A DNA stretch of 64,000 nt from Prescottella soli. Its GTDB lineage: Bacteria > Actinomycetota > Actinomycetes > Mycobacteriales > Mycobacteriaceae. The notes beneath the pieces are model-generated. The model was given only the letters and a program-made list of their open reading frames with translations. It did no database searches and had not been told where the DNA came from. A program made the translations under genes and the position numbers. This document shows positions 20,162-28,043 of this stretch, piece after piece (the stretch's first letter is position 1; every line of letters starts with the position of its first letter). The stretch spans positions 1-64,000 of the forward strand of contig NZ_CP157276.1 of assembly GCF_040024445.1 (NCBI RefSeq), in the 5' to 3' direction.

Positions 20162-20567
20162 AGTCAACCTTCCCCAGTGGAATCCGCATCGGGTTCAATG
20201 CGGCCCACGCGACCGCGAGCTCGCTCAGGCGATCCACCTGCTCGTCATCCCCGTTGCCGGATTTCAAGGCCCGTAGGAGCCTTTTGGATTCCTGCAGTTC
20301 CCCGGCCGTGGGCGGGGTGCCGCTCGCGTAGTGCTCGGGCAGCGCGGCGCGGAACAGCATGGGCGCGTGGATCTGATCGACGGCGTACGTCATGTCGGCA
20401 TATCGACGGTAGAACGCATCCCGTGTGGTGCCCGCCCACGCGACGAGCGCCCGCACGCTGAACTCGCGCAGCGGCATCTCGGCGATCCGCTTCTCGAATG
20501 GCGGGCCAATCGACTCATCGATCGCGGCGGCCCTCGGACGCACCGTCGTCCCCCCGGTGAATTTCAT
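20151..20567 (-). CDS. Hypothetical protein, first gene of the five-gene operon
   Basis: The protein has 138 aa from ATG 20567. It is largely helical, with PLREFSVRALVAWAG and DAFYRRYADMTYAVDQIH, and has no TM or signal. It ends 11 bp inside the DUF4274 gene. Family not recognised. As first gene it should carry the operon promoter in 20568-20769, where I see no clear -10/-35 or operator. Confidence 0.7.
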   Translation of the reverse strand: MKFTGGTTVRPRAAAIDESIGPPFEKRIAEMPLREFSVRALVAWAGTTRDAFYRRYADMTYAVDQIHAPMLFRAALPEHYASGTPPTAGELQESKRLLRALKSGNGDDEQVDRLSELAVAWAALNPMRIPLGKVDYER

Positions 20568-20769
20568 TACCAGACCAGTGTAAGGGAACTCGTGAGTCCT
20601 GAAAGTCCTGGGGGACAACGCCATGTATGACGTGACGGATCGACTCATCGAGGAATCGGCACCGACCCCACTGTGGGGCGCCACTGCACGCGCGACCCAG
20701 CGCAGCGGGCACCTCGTCGTCGGCGATGGGAATGGTGCTCCCGCAGGCTGTGTGGCCGAGCGACCCTGG

Positions 20770-21480
20770 TCAGGATCGTGTCAACTCGGCGACGACGTCC
20801 TCGAACTCCCGGGCTCCGGTGAACACTGCCGTGCACGCCTCGTCGAGCGATTGCTCCCGTAGCCTTCGCACGAACGTCAGCTCCGCCTCGCGGACGAGCT
20901 CCCGGCGCAGTCGGCGCACGGGTCCAACTGCGCGTGTGGCCTTGCCGACGGCGGCGACGAGATCGTCTACACCCGTTCCGTGTTCGGCGCTCGTACGGAT
21001 CACCGTCGGGCGGACGGCGTCGGCCCGACGCAGGCGGAGCATCCGCTCGAGCTGCCGCGCCGTGTTGTCCGCCCCCGGCAGATCGGCCTTGTTCACGACC
21101 AGGACATCCGCGAGCTCGAGAACCCCGGACTTGATCGCTTGGAGGTCGTCACCGAGGCCCGGCACGGAGACCAGGACGGCGACGTCGGCGAACTCGGTGA
21201 TCTCGATGTCGGACTGCCCGCTTCCGACCGTCTCGAGGAGCACGACGTCCCAACCGGCGGCGTCGACGGCGTCGATCAGACCGGGGACGGCGCGGGTCAG
21301 ACCGCCCACGTACCCGCGCGATGCGATCGAGCGGATGAATACGCCGGGGTCGCATGTGTGCATCCCCATCCTGGTTCGATCGCCGAGGACGGCACCCCCG
21401 GACACCGGGCTGGATGGGTCGACCGCGAGCACCGCGACACGGGCCCCGGATCGCCGGAGGACGGTGACCATGGCACCAAT
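20770..21480 (-). pseudogene. MeaB/ArgK-type GTPase lacking its P-loop (C-terminal part)
   Basis: MeaB protects and loads methylmalonyl-CoA mutase using GTP. The visible part starts at RVAVLAVDPSS and has GGAVLGDRTRM, the switch-like LLETVGSGQSD, and NKADLPGAD (the G4 NKxD motif). The N-terminal ~60 residues with the GxxGxGKS P-loop are missing, so it cannot bind GTP normally. Its 5' edge is fused to a nitroreductase fragment near 21480. No mutase gene is nearby. Confidence 0.85.
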
Positions 21481-21721
21481 TCCTTGCCCAATCGGGGTCT
21501 GACTTCGCGCCGAACGAGGAAGCCACAACAACGTACGAATCGTCGTGCTCGAGGTAGATGATCGGTGTCGTTCGCAGAATCCCGGTTTTGCGTCCGGGCA
21601 CCGTCAGCAGAAGTACGGGTAGTCCCACCGACCTCCCACCGAGGCGACCGCCCGACAGTTGGTACAGGGCGACGGTCGCGCGGTTGCGAAATGCCAATGT
21701 GGTCTTCGATATCGGACGCAT
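21476..21721 (-). pseudogene. N-terminal fragment of deazaflavin (F420)-dependent nitroreductase (ddn family)
   Basis: ATG 21721 opens MRPISKTTLAFRNRATVALY, then LPVLLLTVPGRKTGILRTTP and YVVVASSFGAKSDPDWARNW, the N-terminal half of the Ddn/DUF385 family. It runs out where MeaB sequence begins, so the DNA joins two unrelated gene fragments. A second fragment of the same family is at 27375. Confidence 0.85.
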
Positions 21722-21856
21722 CCGTTGTCGGGAGAGGTGATGCGCCCACGGCTCTCCCAACCTCCCTTCGAGCCTCGCCGCTCGGCGGTGAGGCGTTCGC
21801 CGAGTGGATAACTGGAACAGCCGGCCTGCCTTCGTGGCTTTGCCGACCACCGTCGG

Positions 21857-22432
21857 TCAGTCGGCCACGGTGCCGTCCGGCATGGTGACATCGGTGAGAT
21901 CGGCACCGTCCAGGACAGCAGCGGTGATGTTCGCCCCGGTCAGATTGGCCTTGCCTAGATAGGTGCCGATCAAGATGGCGCCGGTCAGGTCGGCATCGCC
22001 GAGGTATGCGCCGGTCATGTACGCGCCGGAGAGGTCAGCCGCGGCGAGATTCGCGTGCCCGAGGAAGGTTGATGTCAGATAAGCCATCGTGAGGTCGGCA
22101 TCCCGCAGGTCGGCGCGGGTGAGAAACGCGCCGGTGAAGTTCGCGTCGTGTGCGACCGCGCCGGTGAGATCGGCCCGAGCCAGGTCTGCGCCGACGAACT
22201 CGGCAGAGGTCAGATTTGCACCCGAGAGGGTGGCGTCTGTGAGGTCGGCTCCCGACAGGTCGGCACCGGTGAGGTCGACGCCCGCCAGGTTTGCCCCCGC
22301 CAGATTCGTGCCTGTCAGATCGGTGTCGGCGAGGCTGACGCTCCCAGAGTCGTGAACGGTCCGTGAGGAATTCCAGGCCACGAGATCCGAGCGGAGTAGG
22401 TCGGCCGGATTCGCCTGCGATGTCAATGCCAT
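21857..22432 (-). CDS. Pentapeptide-repeat protein
   Basis: The protein has 191 aa; from residue ~33 nearly the whole length is A(D/N)LxG/T pentapeptides forming a right-handed quadrilateral beta-helix. This family includes DNA mimics that protect gyrase (MfpA/Qnr), but similar repeats occur in proteins of other or unknown function and there is no specific MfpA signature. Its ATG is 44-86 bp from two GTTGAC...GTCAAC palindromes, the same paired operator that precedes the TetR gene at 26331, so it is probably repressed by that regulator. The divergent partner here is only a TetR stub. Confidence 0.9.
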   Translation of the reverse strand: MALTSQANPADLLRSDLVAWNSSRTVHDSGSVSLADTDLTGTNLAGANLAGVDLTGADLSGADLTDATLSGANLTSAEFVGADLARADLTGAVAHDANFTGAFLTRADLRDADLTMAYLTSTFLGHANLAAADLSGAYMTGAYLGDADLTGAILIGTYLGKANLTGANITAAVLDGADLTDVTMPDGTVAD

Positions 22433-22475
22433 TGAGCCCCCGTGTAGGACGAATGTGGCCGAGAACCGCCATCAT

Positions 22476-22490
22476 GTTGACGGCGTCAAC
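22476..22490. promoter_or_regulatory. TetR-type operator L1
   Basis: GTTGACGGCGTCAAC is a perfect 7-1-7 palindrome upstream of the pentapeptide gene. It is the same 15-mer as one of the sites before the TetR gene at 26331 (read on the other strand). Confidence 0.85.
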
Positions 22491-22503
22491 CTAGCATCGG
22501 TTT

Positions 22504-22518
22504 GTTGACAGCGTCAAC
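22504..22518. promoter_or_regulatory. TetR-type operator L2
   Basis: GTTGACAGCGTCAAC, centred 28 bp from L1, lies just upstream of the TetR start remnant. Spacing mirrors the pair at 26351-26392 (27 bp). Confidence 0.85.
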
Positions 22519-22537
22519 GTCCTTCTATCCGCTGGAA

Positions 22538-22575
22538 ATGTATGAAAGGACCCGGGACACGGGCGCGAACCGTCG
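22538..22575 (+). pseudogene. Start of a TetR gene, rest lost
   Basis: ATG 22538 plus about six codons (MYERTRDT), and the upstream DNA including operator L2 and TCC..CTATCC, match the start of the intact TetR gene (MQEQTRDT at 26331). Homology stops abruptly afterwards. It marks a second, decayed copy of the TetR locus. Confidence 0.75.
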
Positions 22576-22668
22576 GGAACGCCGAGCAGCACGCCGCGAG
22601 CACGCCGCCTGGCAAGAAGGGGAGCCACCATCCGGTGGCTCCGCTTCTTCGTTCTCCGTGGGCGGCGG

Positions 22669-23464
22669 CTACGGCGCGGCCGCCGTGGTCGTTGTGATCA
22701 GATCGGCGCCCGGACCGAACACCAGCAGCGCGATCGTCGCGACCGTCAGAGCGGGCAACAGCACGACCTTTTCGAACGGTCCGTTCGCGCGGATGCGGAT
22801 CATCGACGGCAATGTGAACTCCCACCACCGTTTCCCACGGATCGTCACGAACGGCGCCAGAAACGGAATCGCTTCCTTCGTGATCGCGTCGCCGAGGCAG
22901 TGCGTGACGCAGCCGAGCGCGACTGCGACACCGAGGCTCACCGACCCGGTCTCCGCAGGAGAACGCCTGCCACGCGAGAACCGCCAGCAGCGCGGCCGCG
23001 AGAGTCACCGCCAGCCACCCCTGCTTCTTCGACCAGTCGCCGGCCAGCCCGCGGATCGCGAGCCCGAGCGTGAAGAACAGTGTCCCGATGATCGCGGGCT
23101 TCCCGAACGCGGCCACCAGCGCGGAAACACCGACACCGAGAAGGATCGCGAACCCGAGTGTGTGCGTGAGGGTTCGATGACCGCCGTCGCGCGCACCGTC
23201 CTTCGCTATCCTGGCCAGCCCGTAGAACGCCGACGAGCCAGCGTTGATGCCCTCCGATGCGATCTGGGAGGCCACACCGAACGACCGCGCGACCGCCGAC
23301 TGCGGATGGTCGAGATCCGGGAGCAGCGCTGCGCCAGCACACACTCCGGCCCATTCGAGTGTCTCCGCGAGCGACGTCGGTCCACCCCACTCGGCCGGCA
23401 TGATCGCGGCGGCCGCCAACCCGACAGCAGCCCCGGACATCGCGTGCGTTGGCCCCTTCACCAT
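22669..23464 (-). pseudogene. YdjM-like metal-dependent membrane hydrolase with +1 frameshift
   Basis: ATG 23464 begins MVKGPTHAMSGAAVGLAA, with PDLDHP (~50) and HRTLTHTLG (~95), metal-binding His/Asp motifs of the YdjM/LexA-regulated membrane-hydrolase family, and several TM helices. Near 22955 the frame shifts by one base (an extra base in TTCTCCTGCGGAG). The next frame continues VSLGVAVALGCVTHCLGDAITKEA and further TM sequence to 22669. Thus either a recent pseudogene or a sequencing error. Its start overlaps the end of the upstream small membrane gene by 7 bp. Confidence 0.85.
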
Positions 23465-23718
23465 GCCGAACCACCACCGATCAAGGCTGCGGCATCGGCT
23501 GCGGGTGTTTGTCCGCCGCCGGTGTTTCCGCCGCCGGTAACCGTGTTGATGACCACGGGGATCCATCGGTAGGTGAGGTCGGCGATGGTGTTGACCGATG
23601 TCGCGAACACCCTGATGACATTCGAGGAGTCGACGCCCTCGGTGTCGGCCCAGTTCACGTAGCCGCGGAACACGCCGAGGACGACGATCCCGATGGCCGC
23701 GTACTTGATGATCTTCAC
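23458..23718 (-). CDS. Small membrane protein (86 aa), element-type operon
   Basis: One N-terminal TM segment (YAAIGIVVLGVFRGYVNWA), then a second hydrophobic stretch near 45-60 and a Gly-rich tail with GGGNTGGGQTP. Start 23718 overlaps the preceding gene by 4 bp (ATGA) and its end overlaps the hydrolase start. Family not recognised. Such small membrane genes beside a YdjM-like hydrolase occur on actinobacterial conjugative elements, as far as I recall. Confidence 0.75.
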   Translation of the reverse strand: MKIIKYAAIGIVVLGVFRGYVNWADTEGVDSSNVIRVFATSVNTIADLTYRWIPVVINTVTGGGNTGGGQTPAADAAALIGGGSAW

Positions 23719-24014
23719 TGTCCACCACCCGTCCCGGGCGTCTCCGTGGGGCGGTACTTGTCAGGGACCTGGTCCCCGATCTGCCCGCCGACGCCATCGG
23801 TCACTGATTCGATCTTGTCGGCGACCTGACCGCTGCCGTCTTCGGCGATGCTGCTCACCTTGTCGCGGTAGTTGCTGAACCAGCCGTCCTCACCGAACTT
23901 AATCCCCCCGGTCAGGTACTGGATCACACCGAGGAGAACGCCGATCACGACCACGAAGAACAGGATCCGGGACACGATCCCGTCTTTCGGCTTCTTCTTC
24001 ACGGGCCCGGCCAT
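23715..24014 (-). CDS. Small membrane protein (99 aa), element-type operon
   Basis: The N-terminus is basic (KKKPKDG), followed by one TM helix (ILFFVVVIGVLLGVIQYLTGG) and a ~65-residue acidic, Gly-rich domain, a single-pass topology. It overlaps both flanking genes by 1-4 bp. Function unknown. Confidence 0.75.
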   Translation of the reverse strand: MAGPVKKKPKDGIVSRILFFVVVIGVLLGVIQYLTGGIKFGEDGWFSNYRDKVSSIAEDGSGQVADKIESVTDGVGGQIGDQVPDKYRPTETPGTGGGQ

Positions 24015-24220
24015 CAGAGCACCCCTGCCACAGCGTCAGCCACCGATCGCGCGGTGGCCGCGTTCCGCACGCGCACCTCGTCGGCGACGGTGCGCGCGAG
24101 ACGTGGAACGGCTGCCCCCGGGCCGGCATCGGGTACGTGCCATTGGAGCCCGGTGAACCGGATGCCGGGCGGGTCAACGATCCAAACCTCGCCTCGAGGC
24201 GAGGGAGCGTGGTCGATCAT
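24014..24220 (-). CDS. Small hypothetical protein (68 aa), first gene of element-type operon
   Basis: ATG 24220 has AGGAGA seven bases upstream. The sequence contains EVWIVDPPGIRFTGLQWHVPDAGPG-like beta-rich sequence (split here for reading), then a helical Ala-rich C-terminus. Its stop overlaps the next start at 24014. No known family. Confidence 0.65.
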   Translation of the reverse strand: MIDHAPSPRGEVWIVDPPGIRFTGLQWHVPDAGPGAAVPRLARTVADEVRVRNAATARSVADAVAGVL

Positions 24221-24438
24221 AGTGAGGTTCTCCTGCTGAGGTGTCGGGCTGTCCCGTCACGCTACGAACCGGGTTCGTCCCGACCAGTGGCGATGAGAAT
24301 CGGCCAGGTCAACCGCGGAAACCGTCTGGGACACCGAGGTGTTCACGATGCCGACTTGATCGATCGGACGTGCGCGGTCGTATCCGCCCGGCCCGCGGGT
24401 GCCGTGATAAGCACGCCATATCGTGCAATGCTGCGGCA

Positions 24439-24972
24439 ATGAGAACTTCACATCGAATTGCTTCAGCCGCGGCCGCCGGGCTCATGGGCGCCGCCATGGT
24501 AGTTGCGGCGCCGGGCGTAGCCAGCGCCGCCGATCCTTGCCAACTCGGGTGGTCGAACGTAGGACCCCGAACGTGCGCGATGACAGATGTCGGAATGGCG
24601 CCGGTGTGGACACTTGGAAACGGCATCTGCGCCGGCATGCTGAGTGCCTCCGGCAATGCGTTCGACGGACCACTGTGGGAGTACTCCTCCGCGCCGGGCG
24701 CTGTCCACTCCGTTGAACTGCGTATTTCGCAGGGCTTCTCACCGCTGGGCGAGTGGGCGTCGACCACCCTGGCTTGCGACGTGACTGCGATCATCGATTG
24801 GCAGAACCTCGACACCGGTCAGAGCGGCACAATCAGTCGCTACGTACCCGCGGCCAACACGAGCACCCACCCGATGTACGTGAATGTCGATACTGGCCCG
24901 GGACCAGTGCGGCTCACCATGCGGACCGACCACCCGAGCATTCCGGTCACGACAGACGTGATCGTCCCCTGA
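24439..24972 (+). CDS. Secreted protein of unknown function
   Basis: The protein has 177 aa. A clear Sec signal (Arg-rich start, hydrophobic AAAAGLMGAAMVVAAPGVASA-type core, cleavage after ASA near residue 30) precedes a beta-rich, Cys-containing domain with at least four Cys. ATG 24439 begins the signal peptide; the longer frame to 24241 lacks coding character. It resembles small exported actinobacterial proteins; family not recognised. Divergent from the membrane-protein operon. Confidence 0.8.
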   Translation: MRTSHRIASAAAAGLMGAAMVVAAPGVASAADPCQLGWSNVGPRTCAMTDVGMAPVWTLGNGICAGMLSASGNAFDGPLWEYSSAPGAVHSVELRISQGFSPLGEWASTTLACDVTAIIDWQNLDTGQSGTISRYVPAANTSTHPMYVNVDTGPGPVRLTMRTDHPSIPVTTDVIVP

Positions 24973-25734
24973 CGTGACCGTGCACTCGGCGAAGGTCTTT
25001 CAGCTGTCGTTGGCGACGAGGCAGGCCATGCGCACCAGGGCCGTTGGCGATTGGTGATCCCTCGGACCCTGCCAGTTAGCGGCCCGGCACCGCGTGACGG
25101 CGTCGGGCCGCAAACTCGCCGCAGGGATGTACGGGGTTGGGATCGAGGGATGGTTCGACGAACGCTCAGGGCAGCGCCCGCATCTGGCGAATTTGATTGT
25201 CGACCAACCAGAGCCGATGTCGACCTGGGGGACCGCCGCGGAGGGGTATGAGCAGACCGTGGTTGTGCCCGGTTCGACGTCACCGGTGTGGATGCGTCGA
25301 TGCCGGACGGGCACAAGACGTGGTCGTACATTCTGGCCCGTCACAGCGACAGCGAGCCCTGGCTCATCGTCAGCAATGGCATGTAGATCGGCGAGGCGGG
25401 CGGTGGGGTCGCCGCCCGCCTCGACCCGCGCAAGTCGTGGGCGGCAGTCAATCTGTCCGGCCCGTCGCTAATCTGCGTTGCATCTCGACAGCGAGGGTCT
25501 CGACCGCCGACCAGACCCTCTATCGACAGAGTGACGCACTCAGTGCCGCCGGGTGTTCTCGGATCTAGACCGCGACAGCGAGCGGTGCCACCACCGCGCG
25601 CCCGCAACTGGTCAACCTGCTCTCGCATCTGCGGTCTAATCGGACAGTCAGGTATTGAAACCCTCCGAATGAAGGCAGGCCTGAGCTTCCCTTGGAGCCA
25701 TCCTGGGCTTGATCCGTATTCGGCAAGTTAAGGC
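24973..25734. other. 762-bp gap, mostly decayed sequence
   Basis: No intact gene. At 25270-25386 (+) one frame reads VTGVDASMPDGHKTWSYI, then LARHSDSEPWLIVSNGM and stops, which looks like the C-terminal end of a lost protein. Elsewhere frames are short or Arg/Ser-rich. Nothing regulatory recognised. Confidence 0.45.
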
Positions 25735-26331
25735 TCAGTGTGGGGCCAGATTTCGGAGGGCCAGGGCGAGGACACGCGACATGTCTTCGGCGTCGTAGCC
25801 CGTCCCGGGTTCGCACCCACGGTCGGCGACCAGGTGGTTGGACATCGCCATCCCGTGCAGCAGGACCCAGAGCAGTGGGCCGACATCCCTGATGTCGCCG
25901 GCGATGAGGGTGTCGCTCCGCTGCGCCTCGACGACGAGTTCGTTGAAGTAGCTGTTGAAGTCGACGGCGGCGTCGACGAGCACCCGGCTCGGGTTGATCG
26001 TGTAGTCGTCGCCGAACTCGAGCCGGTAGTGGTTCGGGTACTCCCAGGCGACGCGGACGTACGCCAGGCAGGCCCGAAAGAGCGGCGTGGTGGCCGTCGT
26101 GGCGTCCGCGGCGGCGCGCTGCATCTCTTCCTTCAGGGCGGTCAGGGCCTCGGCGGCCACGGTGCTGAGGAGATCGTTCTTGTCCTGGAAGTGGCGGTAC
26201 GGCGCCGTCCGCGACACGTCGGCGGCCGCGCCGACCGCGCGCAGGGTGACGTGCGCGGGCCCGCCCTGCGCCAAGAGGTCGCCGGCCGCCGCGATCAGGG
26301 CACGACGGGTGTCCCGGGTCTGTTCCTGCAT
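25735..26331 (-). CDS. TetR-family repressor with paired operators
   Basis: The protein has 198 aa from ATG 26331; the frame continues upstream through an operator, so the operator is not coding. Helix-turn-helix ~residues 20-60 (VTLRAVGAAADVSRTAPYRHF), then a ligand-binding domain with DKNDLLSTVAAEAL and FRACLAYVRVAWEYPNHYRL. Two palindromes at 26351-26392 lie directly before its start, implying autorepression and control of the divergent ACP/SRPBCC/ddn genes. Partial copies exist at 22538 (start) and 30743 (middle). Ligand unknown. Confidence 0.92.
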   Translation of the reverse strand: MQEQTRDTRRALIAAAGDLLAQGGPAHVTLRAVGAAADVSRTAPYRHFQDKNDLLSTVAAEALTALKEEMQRAAADATTATTPLFRACLAYVRVAWEYPNHYRLEFGDDYTINPSRVLVDAAVDFNSYFNELVVEAQRSDTLIAGDIRDVGPLLWVLLHGMAMSNHLVADRGCEPGTGYDAEDMSRVLALALRNLAPH

Positions 26332-26350
26332 CTCCGAAGGATAGGACGCG

Positions 26351-26365
26351 GTTGACGCCGTCAAC
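26351..26365. promoter_or_regulatory. TetR-type operator R1
   Basis: GTTGACGCCGTCAAC is a perfect palindrome 20 bp before the TetR start codon and identical (other strand) to L1. Confidence 0.85.
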
Positions 26366-26377
26366 AAGCCGCACTAG

Positions 26378-26392
26378 GTTGACGTCGTCAAC
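26378..26392. promoter_or_regulatory. TetR-type operator R2
   Basis: GTTGACGTCGTCAAC is centred 27 bp from R1, on the side of the divergent acyl carrier protein gene. Confidence 0.85.
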
Positions 26393-26504
26393 GTGGGGCG
26401 ATATCCGGCTCGCTGGGGGGACGTCCGGGCGGATTGCCGAATCCAGCCGGACGGGACTGGCTGATCCGGCTACGACCAACTTCGGATGCAACGCAGGGGG
26501 ATTC

Positions 26505-26810
26505 ATTGCTACCGCCCAGAAGGAAATTGTCGCTGGTATTGCTTAGATCGTCGAGGAGGTGACCGGCATCAAGCCTTCCGAGGTGACGATCGAGAAGTCG
26601 TTCGTCGACGACTTGGACATCGACTCGCTGTCACTGGTGGACGTCGCCGTGCGGCTCGAGGACACGCACGGCGTCAAGATCCCGGACGAGGATATGCAAG
26701 GACTCAGGACCGTTGGTGACGCAGTGGCCTACGTCCAGAAGATGGAAGCGGAGAACGCTGAGCTTGCGACGGAGCTGAAGGCGAAGGTCAGAGAGGGTCG
26801 GGTCGAGTAG
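26505..26810 (+). pseudogene. AcpM-like acyl carrier protein with ATT start and in-frame TAG
   Basis: AGGGGG (26495-26500) precedes ATT 26505, where AcpM genes normally have ATG. The frame reads IATAQKEIVAGIA, then TAG at 26544-26546 in place of the conserved Glu, then IVEEVTGIKPSEVTIEKSF. The phosphopantetheine site DIDSLS is intact, and the tail has the coiled AENAELATEL typical of meromycolate-extension ACPs. A GTG at 26559 could restart translation of an 83-aa product lacking helix 1. Either pseudogene or a paralog kept under unusual translation. Confidence 0.8.
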
Positions 26811-26879
26811 TCGGGCTCGATACCCGGGCGATCCGTCGCGGAATACTGTTGGTTTCAGATTGGATTCGGTCGAGAGGGT

Positions 26880-27335
26880 GTGCCAGTGATAGCTGATGTA
26901 GCGATGAACCCTGCTGCGGTCGAACTTGGAAGCTTCTTCCCGCATTTGCCGGACGTCGTTTGGCGGGCTCTGACGGAGCCGCACCTGCTCGAGCGATGGT
27001 TGATGCCTTCAATCGGGTTCGTTGCGTCTGCGGGGGCGCAATTCACATTCGTAATACCTATTCAGCCGGTTGGCGACATCTCATGCAAAGTTCTGGCGGT
27101 CCGGCCGGGTGAGCGGTTGATCTTCAGTTGGGTGGACCTGCGGGCTGAGAATCCTGCGCGATGGGTTGTTGACTGGATGGTCCAGCCGCACGGCCGTGGT
27201 ACGCGACTTCTGTTGATGCAAACAGGTTTTGACATCAATGATCGCCGACAGAAGATGGTGCGTAACGCCATGGAGCGCAACTGGAAAGTGGTCTTGTCGC
27301 GACTCGGAGAAGTGCTTGACCGTATTGAAACATGA
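26880..27335 (+). CDS. SRPBCC-family (AHSA1-like) protein
   Basis: The 151-aa protein fits the START/SRPBCC ligand-binding fold: PDVVWRALTEPHLLERWLMP near the N-terminus, then VGDISCKVLAVRPGERLIFSW and the C-terminal helix WKVVLSRLGEVLD. It likely binds or modifies a hydrophobic ligand. GTG 26880 is taken as start; ATG 26904 is possible. It lies 69 bp after the ACP gene and before a ddn fragment, in the unit probably governed by the TetR operators. Confidence 0.85.
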   Translation: MPVIADVAMNPAAVELGSFFPHLPDVVWRALTEPHLLERWLMPSIGFVASAGAQFTFVIPIQPVGDISCKVLAVRPGERLIFSWVDLRAENPARWVVDWMVQPHGRGTRLLLMQTGFDINDRRQKMVRNAMERNWKVVLSRLGEVLDRIET

Positions 27336-27374
27336 GGATCGACGGTTGGAGATCAGGATTCGCAGACCGCCTTG

Positions 27375-27527
27375 GTGTTTCGCAACCGTGCGACCGTCGC
27401 CTTGTACCGGATATCAGATGGTTGCTTCGGTGTGAGGTCAGTAGAACTGCCCGTTCTCCTGTTGACGGTTCGTGGACGCAAGACCGGAATCCCTCGAATC
27501 GCACCCGTCATCTACCTCGAATACTGA
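27375..27527 (+). pseudogene. Second ddn-family (F420-dependent nitroreductase) fragment
   Basis: Fifty codons from VFRNRATVALYRISDG through LPVLLLTVRGRKTGIPRIAP to IYLEY and a TGA. This is homologous to the 21476-21721 fragment and collinear with the family's N-terminal half. Both the N-terminus and C-terminal half are missing. Confidence 0.85.
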
Positions 27528-27855
27528 TTGTCAGGGGTCAGGCATGGTTCGGGCAGAGCAGTCCGGGCTGTGTGCGCCATCCGGCGAATCGCCTGTATCT
27601 CCCGAACGCCGACGGGACGAACGTCGATCTGGACCTTGCCCGTCCGGTCCTCGCTCGGCTTCCCGCTCGCATGCCCTCGCGACGAATCACCGAGGAGGTC
27701 AGCCGTCAAGTGCTGAAATCATGCACCTAACGGGATCTCTAGGCAGGTGATGCAGGTCAGACCCGATCCTCGGGCCGCTCGATTCACGCATTTCAGAGGG
27801 CGGTTATCAGGCGACCAGCCACGATTCACTCACCAGATGCAATTCCCAAGGGTTC
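27528..27855. other. 328-bp gap between ddn fragment and recombinase remnant
   Basis: I see no gene, repeat or hairpin that I can support. Frames are short and have mixed codon use. Confidence 0.5.
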
Positions 27856-28038
27856 GGTGACACATTGGTGGCGTGGCCGCTCGACCGCTTGGGTCGCTCC
27901 CTGCCGCACCTGCTTCAGGTGGTGACCGATCTCGAGGGACGCGGGATCGGGTTCCGGTCGGTGACAGAGTCGATCGACACCACGACCGCCGGAGGCAAGC
28001 TCATCTTCTCCATCTTCGGTGCCCTCGCGGAGTTCGTT
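27856..28038 (+). pseudogene. Serine recombinase (resolvase) fragment
   Basis: The frame reads GDTLVAWPLDRLGRSLPHLL, then LEGRGIGFRSVTESIDTTT and LIFSIFGALAEF, the middle of the resolvase catalytic domain. The N-terminal catalytic-Ser region and the C-terminal HTH are absent. Homology ends at GALAEF, where integrase-like sequence begins. Confidence 0.85.
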
Positions 28039-28043
28039 GTTAT

